Assembly (NCBI GenBank): GCA_039805865.1
Contig: JBDLTI010000083.1
Coordinates: 1 to 5,163 of the forward strand
Direction of reading: 5' to 3'
DNA: 5,163 bases
Source of the DNA: Fluviibacter sp039805865
GTDB taxonomy: Bacteria > Pseudomonadota > Gammaproteobacteria > Burkholderiales > Rhodocyclaceae
Shown in pieces: positions 1-5,163 of the stretch. How positions within the stretch are numbered: the stretch's first letter is position 1; every line of letters starts with the position of its first letter. A model generated the notes under the pieces. The model was not told where the DNA came from, ran no database searches, and saw nothing but the letters and a program-made list of their open reading frames with translations. The position numbers and the translations under genes were made by a program.

Positions 1-2
1 TG

Positions 3-170
3 GAAACCGAGCAGGCGGCGTTGCTGGAAAAAATGAACGATCCGACCAGTTACAGCGCCGATCCAAGCGCGGCCCAAACTATGGCGAACCGTCTGGCTAA
101 CATCGACGAAGCGTTGCTCGATTTGCTCGAACGCTGGGAAGCGCTGGAAGCTAAAACCGCCAAATCCTGA
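3..170 (+). CDS. uup: ABC-F family ATPase, probably Uup, C-terminal end only (5' partial)
   Basis: Only the last 55 residues and the TGA stop are inside the window; the ATPase domains lie upstream. The fragment is charged and rich in Ala, Leu and Glu. It has a short helix (ETEQAALLEKMNDP), a turn around Asn-Asp-Pro-Thr-Ser-Tyr, then a second heptad-like helix ending in ERWEALEA. This helix-turn-helix coiled coil, with a final RWEALEA-type stretch, is typical of the C-terminal domain that follows the second ATPase domain in Uup-type ABC-F proteins. In that family the domain binds nucleic acid, and the protein is a soluble ribosome-associated or DNA-associated ATPase without membrane segments. 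No Walker or signature motif is visible here, so the family call rests on the tail alone; another ABC-F paralogue such as a YheS-like protein is possible. The gene converges on rlmJ with 15 bp between the two stop codons and no recognisable terminator. Confidence 0.72.
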   Translation, partial: ETEQAALLEKMNDPTSYSADPSAAQTMANRLANIDEALLDLLERWEALEAKTAKS

Positions 171-185
171 GGCATTTAAAAGCGC

Positions 186-1037
186 TTAGGGAATCTGCCA
201 GTCGAGCGTAAAACGCCCATGATCAGATTCGCCCAGCGTTTCGGTGAGCCAGGGCAGTGTGGCTTCCAGAGTTTGGGGTAGCGTCCATGGCGGGTTCACT
301 ACAAACAAACCACTTCCTGTCATCCCTAAGCCATCGCTTGCCGGTGGTTGGGTCGACAGTGTGACATGTAGCCAGCTCGGTAGCCCCAGTTTGACCAAAC
401 GGTCCGGTAGTTCCACTGCTTCACGGCGAGCCAGTATCGGGTACCAGACAACATAAGTCCCGGTTGAAAAACGTTGCACGGCATCGCGCAGGCCGGCTAT
501 GACTTTGCCGTAATCTGCTTTATCTTCGTATGATGGATCGATGAGTACAGCGGCACGGCGTTGCGGCGGCGGCATCAAGGCTTTTAGGCCGGCCAGTCCA
601 TCGGCCACATTGATTTGTGTGCGTTTTTGTACAAAGCGTAATGCTTGTGCCAATAGCGGTGCGTCGGTACTGTGCCGTTCGAAGAAACGCAGCACGTCGG
701 CATTACGCGTGCAGTAACCAGAGATCCAGGGAGAGCCGGGATAGTGCTTTAAGGCCGGGCTGGCGTTTGCAGCTTTAACGACCTGGCGATAGCGGGCGAC
801 GGATTCAGGCAAATCTTCATCAGGCAGATCCCACAATTTGCCAATACCCGTAGACCATTCCCCGGTTTTGCGGGCCATGTCGCTTTCAATAAGGTACATG
901 CCGGCACCGGCATGCGTATCCAGCACCATGAACGGTTTGTCTTTCTGGGTGTAGTAATCAAGTACCTGAATCCACACCAGGTGTTTGAGTACATCCGCAG
1001 GATTACCCGCGTGAAATGCGTGACGATAGCTAAGCAT
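186..1037 (-). CDS. rlmJ: 23S rRNA (adenine(2030)-N6)-methyltransferase RlmJ
   Basis: A 283-residue protein, close to the 280 residues of the E. coli enzyme and matching along its whole length. RlmJ uses S-adenosylmethionine to methylate N6 of A2030 (E. coli numbering) in 23S rRNA and is a cytoplasmic Rossmann-fold enzyme. Visible landmarks are the family N-terminus MLSYRHAFHAGNPADVLKH (residues 1-19, with Tyr4, His6 and Lys18 kept), the SAM-binding loop LDTHAGAG (39-46), YPGSPWI (99-105), the catalytic motif IDPSYE (166-171), WYP (198-200) and the C-terminal GSGLFVVNPPW (241-251). The N-terminal match fixes the ATG at 1035-1037. The Shine-Dalgarno is poor: AAAGA, five bases before the ATG. 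The gene starts 12 bp after cls on the same strand, so co-transcription or coupling is likely. The catalytic motif reads DPSY rather than the DPPY of E. coli. Confidence 0.96.
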   Translation of the reverse strand: MLSYRHAFHAGNPADVLKHLVWIQVLDYYTQKDKPFMVLDTHAGAGMYLIESDMARKTGEWSTGIGKLWDLPDEDLPESVARYRQVVKAANASPALKHYPGSPWISGYCTRNADVLRFFERHSTDAPLLAQALRFVQKRTQINVADGLAGLKALMPPPQRRAAVLIDPSYEDKADYGKVIAGLRDAVQRFSTGTYVVWYPILARREAVELPDRLVKLGLPSWLHVTLSTQPPASDGLGMTGSGLFVVNPPWTLPQTLEATLPWLTETLGESDHGRFTLDWQIP

Positions 1038-1049
1038 GAGAGTCTTTAA

Positions 1050-2519
1050 TTAGAGTAGGGGCGCCATGAGTTGGGCAGCGTTTTCTTTCAGGCGTTCGCG
1101 CAACGGGCGATCTGCCCAGACAGCGGGATCGATCGGGATAGAGCGGGCGAGGTATTTGTCCTGCAATGCTCGAACCTGTTGGCTAAAACCGGCATCGTAG
1201 ACCATCAGCGTGATTTCGTAGTTCAGACGTAGGCTGCGCATATCCAGATTCACAGACCCGAAAATGGTGAATTCTCGGTCAACCACCATGCTCTTGGTGT
1301 GAAGCAGGCCACCGGTGAACTGCTGAATCTTAACGCCCACCGAGAGTAGGTCACTCATATAGCTACGACTGGCATAGCGCACCAGTTTGGAATCGACACG
1401 TTGCGGCACAATCAGCGTGACATCCACGCCCCGGCAGGCAGCCGTTTGTAATGACTGAAACAGTGCTTCATCAGGCACAAAGTAAGGGGTGGTTAAAACC
1501 ACTTCTTTACGCGCATCAAGCACCGCACTCAACAACATATGTGACATGTTGCCACTTTTGTAGCTAGGGCCAGTCGGCACAACCTGTAGCGTTAGATCGC
1601 CAGCAGCTTCTGGGATAGGGGTTGCACGCATCTGATCCAGAAACTGACTAAACCCTGCGATGTTGCCGCTTTCAATGGCCCAATCCCCTTCGAATACCGT
1701 GGTGAGCGCAAGCGCTGCGGGGCCAATCACACGTGTCATGGCATCGACCCATTCGCCCACACCGGCGTCTTGTTTAAAGAATCCGGGGTCAACGAGATTC
1801 AGGCTACCTGTCCAGGCGGTATGCTGATCGATGGCAACGATTTTGCGATGCAGCCGTAAATCGGCACGACCGAATTGCAAGCGGAGCGGATGAATGGCAC
1901 AGGCTTTTACCAGTTTGATACCGCCATCACGTAGGTGCTTAGGCCAATCGCTCTTCCAGAAGGCGCTGCTGCCCAGTTCATCGAGCAAGACACGACACGA
2001 GACGCCGCGTGCCGCGGCACGAATGAGTGCTCCCCCCACCAGATCTGCTGTACCACCCGGGTTCCAGATATAAAACTCCAGATCACAGCGCGAACGGGCG
2101 GCATCAATGTCGGTAATCATGCCGTGCAAAATGGTTTGGGCATCCGAATAGAGTGCTAAATTATTACCTGGCACCGGAGGCATACCCCCGTGGTTTTCAG
2201 CCAGGACAGCCATGGCTCGGAACTTGTTGTCGATGCGCTGGGTCGTTTCAGAAAAGCGATCGTCAAACAGATCGGTCATCTGTAAATAAGCAGGTGCTAT
2301 TTCTTCAATCCGTCGGCGGCGATCACGGCCAATAGGGCGTTCGCCAACTAAAAGGTAAGCACTAATCCCTACGACCGGCATGATCGTTACGATCAGGATC
2401 CAGGCCATGGCGACACCGGGCGGTCGGCGTACCCAGATAATACGTAAGGCAAAAAGCGATACGATCAGCGGATGGATAAGGTAAATCCAGGTGGAATCAG
2501 TGGCGAAAGCCCAAACCAT
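1050..2519 (-). CDS. cls: Cardiolipin synthase, ClsA type (two-HKD phospholipase D superfamily)
   Basis: A 489-residue inner-membrane enzyme, nearly the length of E. coli ClsA (486). ClsA joins two phosphatidylglycerol molecules to give cardiolipin and glycerol. Two N-terminal membrane segments (about residues 11-29 and 37-58) enclose the RRPPGVAMAW loop and end in LLVGERPIG, the usual PLDc_N anchor. Two catalytic HKD motifs follow: HRKIVAID with His224, Lys226 and Asp231, then GSLNLVDP; and HTKSMVVD with His407, Lys409 and Asp414, then GSVNLDMRSLRLNYE. The protein ends in APLL, resembling the SPLL end of E. coli ClsA. All catalytic residues are present. The ATG at 2517-2519 is favoured because an in-frame stop lies about 50 bases upstream with no ATG, GTG or TTG between, and a later start would cut into the membrane anchor. 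No convincing Shine-Dalgarno precedes it. It is transcribed away from ccmF and probably leads a cls-rlmJ transcript. Confidence 0.96.
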   Translation of the reverse strand: MVWAFATDSTWIYLIHPLIVSLFALRIIWVRRPPGVAMAWILIVTIMPVVGISAYLLVGERPIGRDRRRRIEEIAPAYLQMTDLFDDRFSETTQRIDNKFRAMAVLAENHGGMPPVPGNNLALYSDAQTILHGMITDIDAARSRCDLEFYIWNPGGTADLVGGALIRAAARGVSCRVLLDELGSSAFWKSDWPKHLRDGGIKLVKACAIHPLRLQFGRADLRLHRKIVAIDQHTAWTGSLNLVDPGFFKQDAGVGEWVDAMTRVIGPAALALTTVFEGDWAIESGNIAGFSQFLDQMRATPIPEAAGDLTLQVVPTGPSYKSGNMSHMLLSAVLDARKEVVLTTPYFVPDEALFQSLQTAACRGVDVTLIVPQRVDSKLVRYASRSYMSDLLSVGVKIQQFTGGLLHTKSMVVDREFTIFGSVNLDMRSLRLNYEITLMVYDAGFSQQVRALQDKYLARSIPIDPAVWADRPLRERLKENAAQLMAPLL

Positions 2520-2578
2520 GTCGGTATCTAAGTAAGTAGGGTAGTAAAGGCTCAGAAAAAGCCGGTTTCCTTATGTTA

Positions 2579-2603
2579 TCGGGAGTTTACTCTGTTCTCC
2601 CGA
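2579..2603. repeat. Perfect 7-bp inverted repeat (TCGGGAG / CTCCCGA), 11-base spacer
   Basis: The left arm is TCGGGAG at 2579-2585 and the right arm is CTCCCGA at 2597-2603, separated by TTTACTCTGTT. The arms pair perfectly and are GC-rich, so this could be a dyad operator for a dimeric regulator or a hairpin in a leader transcript. It lies about 60 bp upstream of the cls ATG and about 115 bp upstream of the ccmF ATG. It is not a convincing intrinsic terminator because no T-run follows on either strand and no gene ends here. Its function is unknown. Confidence 0.5.
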
Positions 2604-2704
2604 CTTGCATCCGGAAGCAGCCTCCATTAGCATCATGGCTTCAATAAACGTAAAGTGTCCATGCAATTACCGGGGTTTTACCGGCGATAGTCGACATCGG
2701 TTGT

Positions 2705-2710
2705 AAAGGA
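2705..2710 (+). promoter_or_regulatory. Ribosome binding site of ccmF
   Basis: AAAGGA lies seven bases before the ATG at 2718-2720, an ideal Shine-Dalgarno distance. It supports this start over internal ones and contrasts with the weak sites in front of cls and rlmJ. Confidence 0.75.
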
Positions 2711-2717
2711 TTTAAGA

Positions 2718-4685
2718 ATGGTTCCTGAACTGGGGCAGTTAGCCCTGTCGCTGTCACTTTTTGTCGCCTTATCGTTATCGATTTTAGGTCTGGCTGGCCC
2801 GCAATTGGCTGTGCCGGCCTGGGTGCGCCTAGCGAAACCTTTGGCGTTAATCCTGTTCAGCCTGTTGGCGGCATCTTTCTTCTGCCTGACCTGGAGTTTT
2901 GTTACCAACGACTTCTCTGTGGCCTATGTGGCAGGACACTCTAACTCGAAGCTGCCGCTAGAGTATCGGTTTGGTGCGGTTTGGGGTGGACACGAAGGCT
3001 CCCTGTTGCTGTGGGTCTTCATGCTCACCGCCTGGGCCGGCGCCGTTGCTATTTTCTCGCGCACGCTACCCGCAGAAATGGTGGCGCGGGTGCTAGGTGT
3101 GCTGGGTCTGGTGAGCTTTGGATTCATTCTTTTTATTCTGTTCACGTCTAACCCGTTTACGCGCTTGTTACCGGCAGTGATGGAGGGCCGTGACCTTAAT
3201 CCGTTGTTACAGGATCCGGGTCTCGTCTATCACCCACCCATGCTCTATATGGGTTATGTGGGTTTCTCGGTGGCTTTTGCCTTTGCCATCGCAGCATTGT
3301 TGGCAGGGCGCTTAGACATTACCTGGGCACGCTGGTCACGTCCGTGGACATTGGCAGCCTGGGTGTTTCTAACCATTGGGATTGCGCTGGGTTCCAACTG
3401 GGCCTATTACGAATTAGGTTGGGGTGGATGGTGGTTCTGGGATCCGGTAGAAAATGCCTCCTTTATGCCATGGCTGGTGGGTACCGCGCTGATTCACTCT
3501 CTTGCTGTATCAGAAAAGCGTGGCAGCTTTAAGAACTGGACTGTGCTCTTGGCCATTGGTGCGTTCTCGCTCTCGTTGCTTGGTACCTTTATTGTTCGTT
3601 CAGGCGTTCTAACGTCAGTACATGCGTTTGCCGCTGATCCGGCGCGCGGTGTCTTTATCCTGGTCTTTCTGGCCATTGTGGTGGGTGGTTCTCTGGCGCT
3701 ATTTGCCTGGCGGGCACCCACGGTTGGGCGTGGTGGTGCCTTTGCGCTGGTGTCTAAAGAAACGCTACTGCTCATTAATAATGTGCTGCTACTTGCGGGC
3801 ATGGGTGCCGTTCTATTAGGGACGGTCTACCCCATGGTCATCGACGCCTTGAATCTGGGCAAGCTCTCCGTTGGCCCGCCTTACTTTAATGCGGTGTTTG
3901 TACCGATCATGTTGCCGCTGCTGTTGCTACTGCCTTTTGGTCCGGTAGCCCGCTGGAAGCAGGATCAGCTCATGCCCTTGCTAAAAAGCCTGCGTGTTGA
4001 AGCAGTGCTGGCAGTCATTGCTGCCATTGTGTTGCCTTTGCTTATGGGGAGTTGGCGGCCTATGGTTGCAGTAGGTGCCGGGCTCGCTGTTTGGGTCATG
4101 GCGGGTGTGGTGCGTCAGGTGGTTATGCGCGTTAAAACCAGTTGGCCGCCTCGCGCTTTCTGGGGCATGCAATCTGCACATCTGGGCTTGGCTGTTTTTG
4201 TGATTGGCGTCACCTTCGTCAGTAGTTATCAGATCGAGCGTGATGTCAGCATGGCACCGGGTGATACGGTTTCTATCCATAACATTCAGCTCACCCTAAA
4301 AGGCGTTGCGCCAGTGCAAGGTCCAAATTACGAAGGCGCCCGTGGTGTGTTGATTTATGGTCCGCAGGATCAACCCGAAAAACCGACGGGTACGCTTTAT
4401 TCCGAGAAGCGCACTTACTTCTCTTCCACCATGCCGATGACCGAAGTGGGGATCGACAGCAGCATTACGCGAGATCTTTACGTCTCGATGGGTGAGCCTA
4501 CCAATAACAATGCCTGGGCTGTTCGGGTTTATTACAAACCCTTTGTGAGCTGGATCTGGGCGGGTTGCGCCCTGATGGCGCTGGGCGGCATGCTTGCCGC
4601 ATCTGATCGTCGTTATCGTGCACGTAAATCGACTGACGCCGGTGAAGATGCCAGCGACATTCATGAAGAGAAAGTAGCATCCTGA
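2718..4685 (+). CDS. ccmF: Cytochrome c maturation haem lyase subunit CcmF
   Basis: A 655-residue polytopic inner-membrane protein, close to E. coli CcmF (647). CcmF takes haem from holo-CcmE and, with CcmH, attaches it to the CXXCH motif of apocytochrome c on the periplasmic side. By eye I count about 15 membrane segments. The tryptophan-rich haem-handling motif GWGGWWFWDPVENAS spans residues 234-248. Four histidines match the haem ligands known in E. coli: His172 (in YHPPMLYMGY) and His302 (in TSVHAFAADP) on the periplasmic side, and His260 and His488 in the membrane. The large periplasmic domain before the last membrane segment (about 502-608) is present, arguing for CcmF rather than the shorter NrfE, as does the total length. 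The start MVPELGQLAL matches the usual CcmF N-terminus. The C-terminus is a short charged cytoplasmic tail. The TGA overlaps the ATG of ccmG. CcmA-E are not directly upstream, so this gene begins its cluster. Confidence 0.95.
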   Translation: MVPELGQLALSLSLFVALSLSILGLAGPQLAVPAWVRLAKPLALILFSLLAASFFCLTWSFVTNDFSVAYVAGHSNSKLPLEYRFGAVWGGHEGSLLLWVFMLTAWAGAVAIFSRTLPAEMVARVLGVLGLVSFGFILFILFTSNPFTRLLPAVMEGRDLNPLLQDPGLVYHPPMLYMGYVGFSVAFAFAIAALLAGRLDITWARWSRPWTLAAWVFLTIGIALGSNWAYYELGWGGWWFWDPVENASFMPWLVGTALIHSLAVSEKRGSFKNWTVLLAIGAFSLSLLGTFIVRSGVLTSVHAFAADPARGVFILVFLAIVVGGSLALFAWRAPTVGRGGAFALVSKETLLLINNVLLLAGMGAVLLGTVYPMVIDALNLGKLSVGPPYFNAVFVPIMLPLLLLLPFGPVARWKQDQLMPLLKSLRVEAVLAVIAAIVLPLLMGSWRPMVAVGAGLAVWVMAGVVRQVVMRVKTSWPPRAFWGMQSAHLGLAVFVIGVTFVSSYQIERDVSMAPGDTVSIHNIQLTLKGVAPVQGPNYEGARGVLIYGPQDQPEKPTGTLYSEKRTYFSSTMPMTEVGIDSSITRDLYVSMGEPTNNNAWAVRVYYKPFVSWIWAGCALMALGGMLAASDRRYRARKSTDAGEDASDIHEEKVAS

Positions 4686-5163
4686 TGAAACGTTTCTGGT
4701 GGTTCCTCATTCCTTTACTGGCGTTCGCAGTTCTGGTGTTTTTTCTCGGAAAAGGGCTGACGAAAGACCCACGTTACGTGCCATCGCCGCTGGTTGGTAA
4801 GTTAGCGCCTGCGTTTGATTTACCTCAGCTGCAGGATCCTAAACAGACCTTTGCACCGGAAGATCTCAAAGGGCGCGTCTGGTTGCTGAATGTCTGGGCC
4901 TCGTGGTGCGTTTCCTGTCGGGAAGAGCATCCGGTGCTGGTCGAGTTTGCCCGAACGCATCCTGATGTGCCGCTTATTGGCCTCGATTACAAAGATCAAC
5001 GGTTAGATGCGCAAGCTTGGCTTAAAAAGCATGGTAATCCTTATGTGCTATCGGCCTTTGATGCCGATGGGCGAGTTGGCATTGATTATGGTGTTTACGG
5101 CGTTCCGGAAACCTATGTCATAGATCAGACCGGTGTGATCCGATACAAACACGTGGGTCCGGT
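4685..5163 (+). CDS. ccmG: Thiol:disulfide interchange protein CcmG/DsbE, 3' end cut by window
   Basis: The reading frame runs from ATG 4685-4687 to the end of the window, giving 159 whole codons; roughly 20 C-terminal residues are probably missing compared with the 185-residue E. coli protein. CcmG is a membrane-anchored periplasmic thioredoxin-like protein that reduces apocytochrome c (or its complex with CcmH) so that haem can be attached, and is itself re-reduced by a DsbD/CcdA-type protein. Residues 4-22 form an uncleaved N-terminal membrane anchor. VGKLAPAFDLP (37-47) is the typical entry to the fold. The active site is WASWCVSC (71-78) with Cys75 and Cys78. GVYGVPETYVID (136-147) holds the cis-proline (Pro141) and the family's GVP-ET signature. 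The centre of the CXXC is Val-Ser rather than the Pro-Thr of E. coli. The start overlaps the ccmF stop as TGATG, which together with a poor Shine-Dalgarno suggests translational coupling. A ccmH gene would be expected next. Confidence 0.94.
   Translation, partial: MKRFWWFLIPLLAFAVLVFFLGKGLTKDPRYVPSPLVGKLAPAFDLPQLQDPKQTFAPEDLKGRVWLLNVWASWCVSCREEHPVLVEFARTHPDVPLIGLDYKDQRLDAQAWLKKHGNPYVLSAFDADGRVGIDYGVYGVPETYVIDQTGVIRYKHVGP

Larger units (their letters stand above)
2520..2717. promoter_or_regulatory. Divergent intergenic region between cls and ccmF
   Basis: This 198-bp gap separates the start codons of two divergently transcribed genes, so it should contain the promoters of both. I see no good sigma-70 pair on either strand. 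The best plus-strand try, TTGCAT at 2605-2610 with TAGCAT at 2628-2633 and 17 bp spacing, is weak. I recognised no FNR, Fur or other named operator. The region does hold an inverted repeat (2579-2603) and a pyrimidine-rich stretch on the minus strand just before the cls start. No plausible coding region was found in it. Confidence 0.6.

Noticed and set aside
171..185. Possible shared terminator between the convergent ABC-F gene and rlmJ
   Set aside because: The gap is only 15 bp. The 8-bp palindrome AAGCGCTT at 180-187 is too short to form a stable hairpin, and the small GCGT-AAA-ACGC hairpin at 206-216 is within rlmJ with no T-run after it.
2605..2633. Plus-strand sigma-70 promoter candidate TTGCAT / TAGCAT for ccmF
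   Set aside because: The spacing of 17 is good, but the boxes match only 3 of 6 and 4 of 6 consensus bases, which is expected by chance in a 198-bp spacer.
3494..3802. 102-codon open frame on the minus strand inside ccmF
   Set aside because: It is antisense to membrane segments of ccmF, has a low-complexity Ser/Thr/Ala/Arg composition typical of reverse-frame translation, and shows no motif.
4296..4664. 122-codon open frame on the minus strand inside ccmF
   Set aside because: It lies wholly antisense to the conserved periplasmic domain of ccmF, its protein is a His/Arg-rich mix with no recognisable domain, and no ribosome binding site was noted. It is a shadow of the real gene.
2718..4685. 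NrfE (nitrite reductase haem lyase) as an alternative to CcmF
   Set aside because: The length of 655 residues and the full periplasmic domain before the last membrane segment fit CcmF; NrfE of E. coli is about 100 residues shorter, and no nrf genes are in view.

Overview
The window is ordinary proteobacterial housekeeping DNA, moderately GC-rich and densely coded on both strands. RlmJ, a ClsA-type cardiolipin synthase, an ABC-F ATPase of Uup type and System I cytochrome c maturation proteins (CcmF, CcmG) together point to a beta- or gammaproteobacterium. The wording of several motifs (IDPSYEDK in RlmJ, WASWCVSCREEHP in CcmG) feels betaproteobacterial to me, but that is an impression and was not checked by a search.

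Layout. At 3-170 (+) lies the last 55 codons of an ABC-F ATPase, probably Uup. It converges, with only 15 bp between stop codons, on a minus-strand pair: cls (2519 to 1050) followed 12 bp later by rlmJ (1037 to 186). A 198-bp divergent spacer (2520-2717) separates cls from a plus-strand cytochrome c maturation cluster. That cluster consists of ccmF (2718-4685), which overlaps by one base the start of ccmG/dsbE (4685 onward, cut off by the window end). The spacer holds the control region for both directions, including a perfect 7-bp inverted repeat and a clear Shine-Dalgarno sequence for ccmF.

How the genes work together. CcmF is the membrane haem lyase core, which joins haem to apocytochrome c. 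CcmG is the membrane-anchored thioredoxin-like protein that keeps the CXXCH cysteines of the apocytochrome reduced. Both act on the periplasmic side of the inner membrane, and their TGATG junction suggests translational coupling. Cls makes cardiolipin in the inner membrane; RlmJ methylates 23S rRNA in the cytoplasm. These two probably share a transcript but have no obvious functional link.

I found no mobile element, CRISPR array, tRNA, rRNA or sign of a new system. The points most worth a second look are in the spacer and in the fact that ccmF heads its cluster without ccmABCDE directly upstream.
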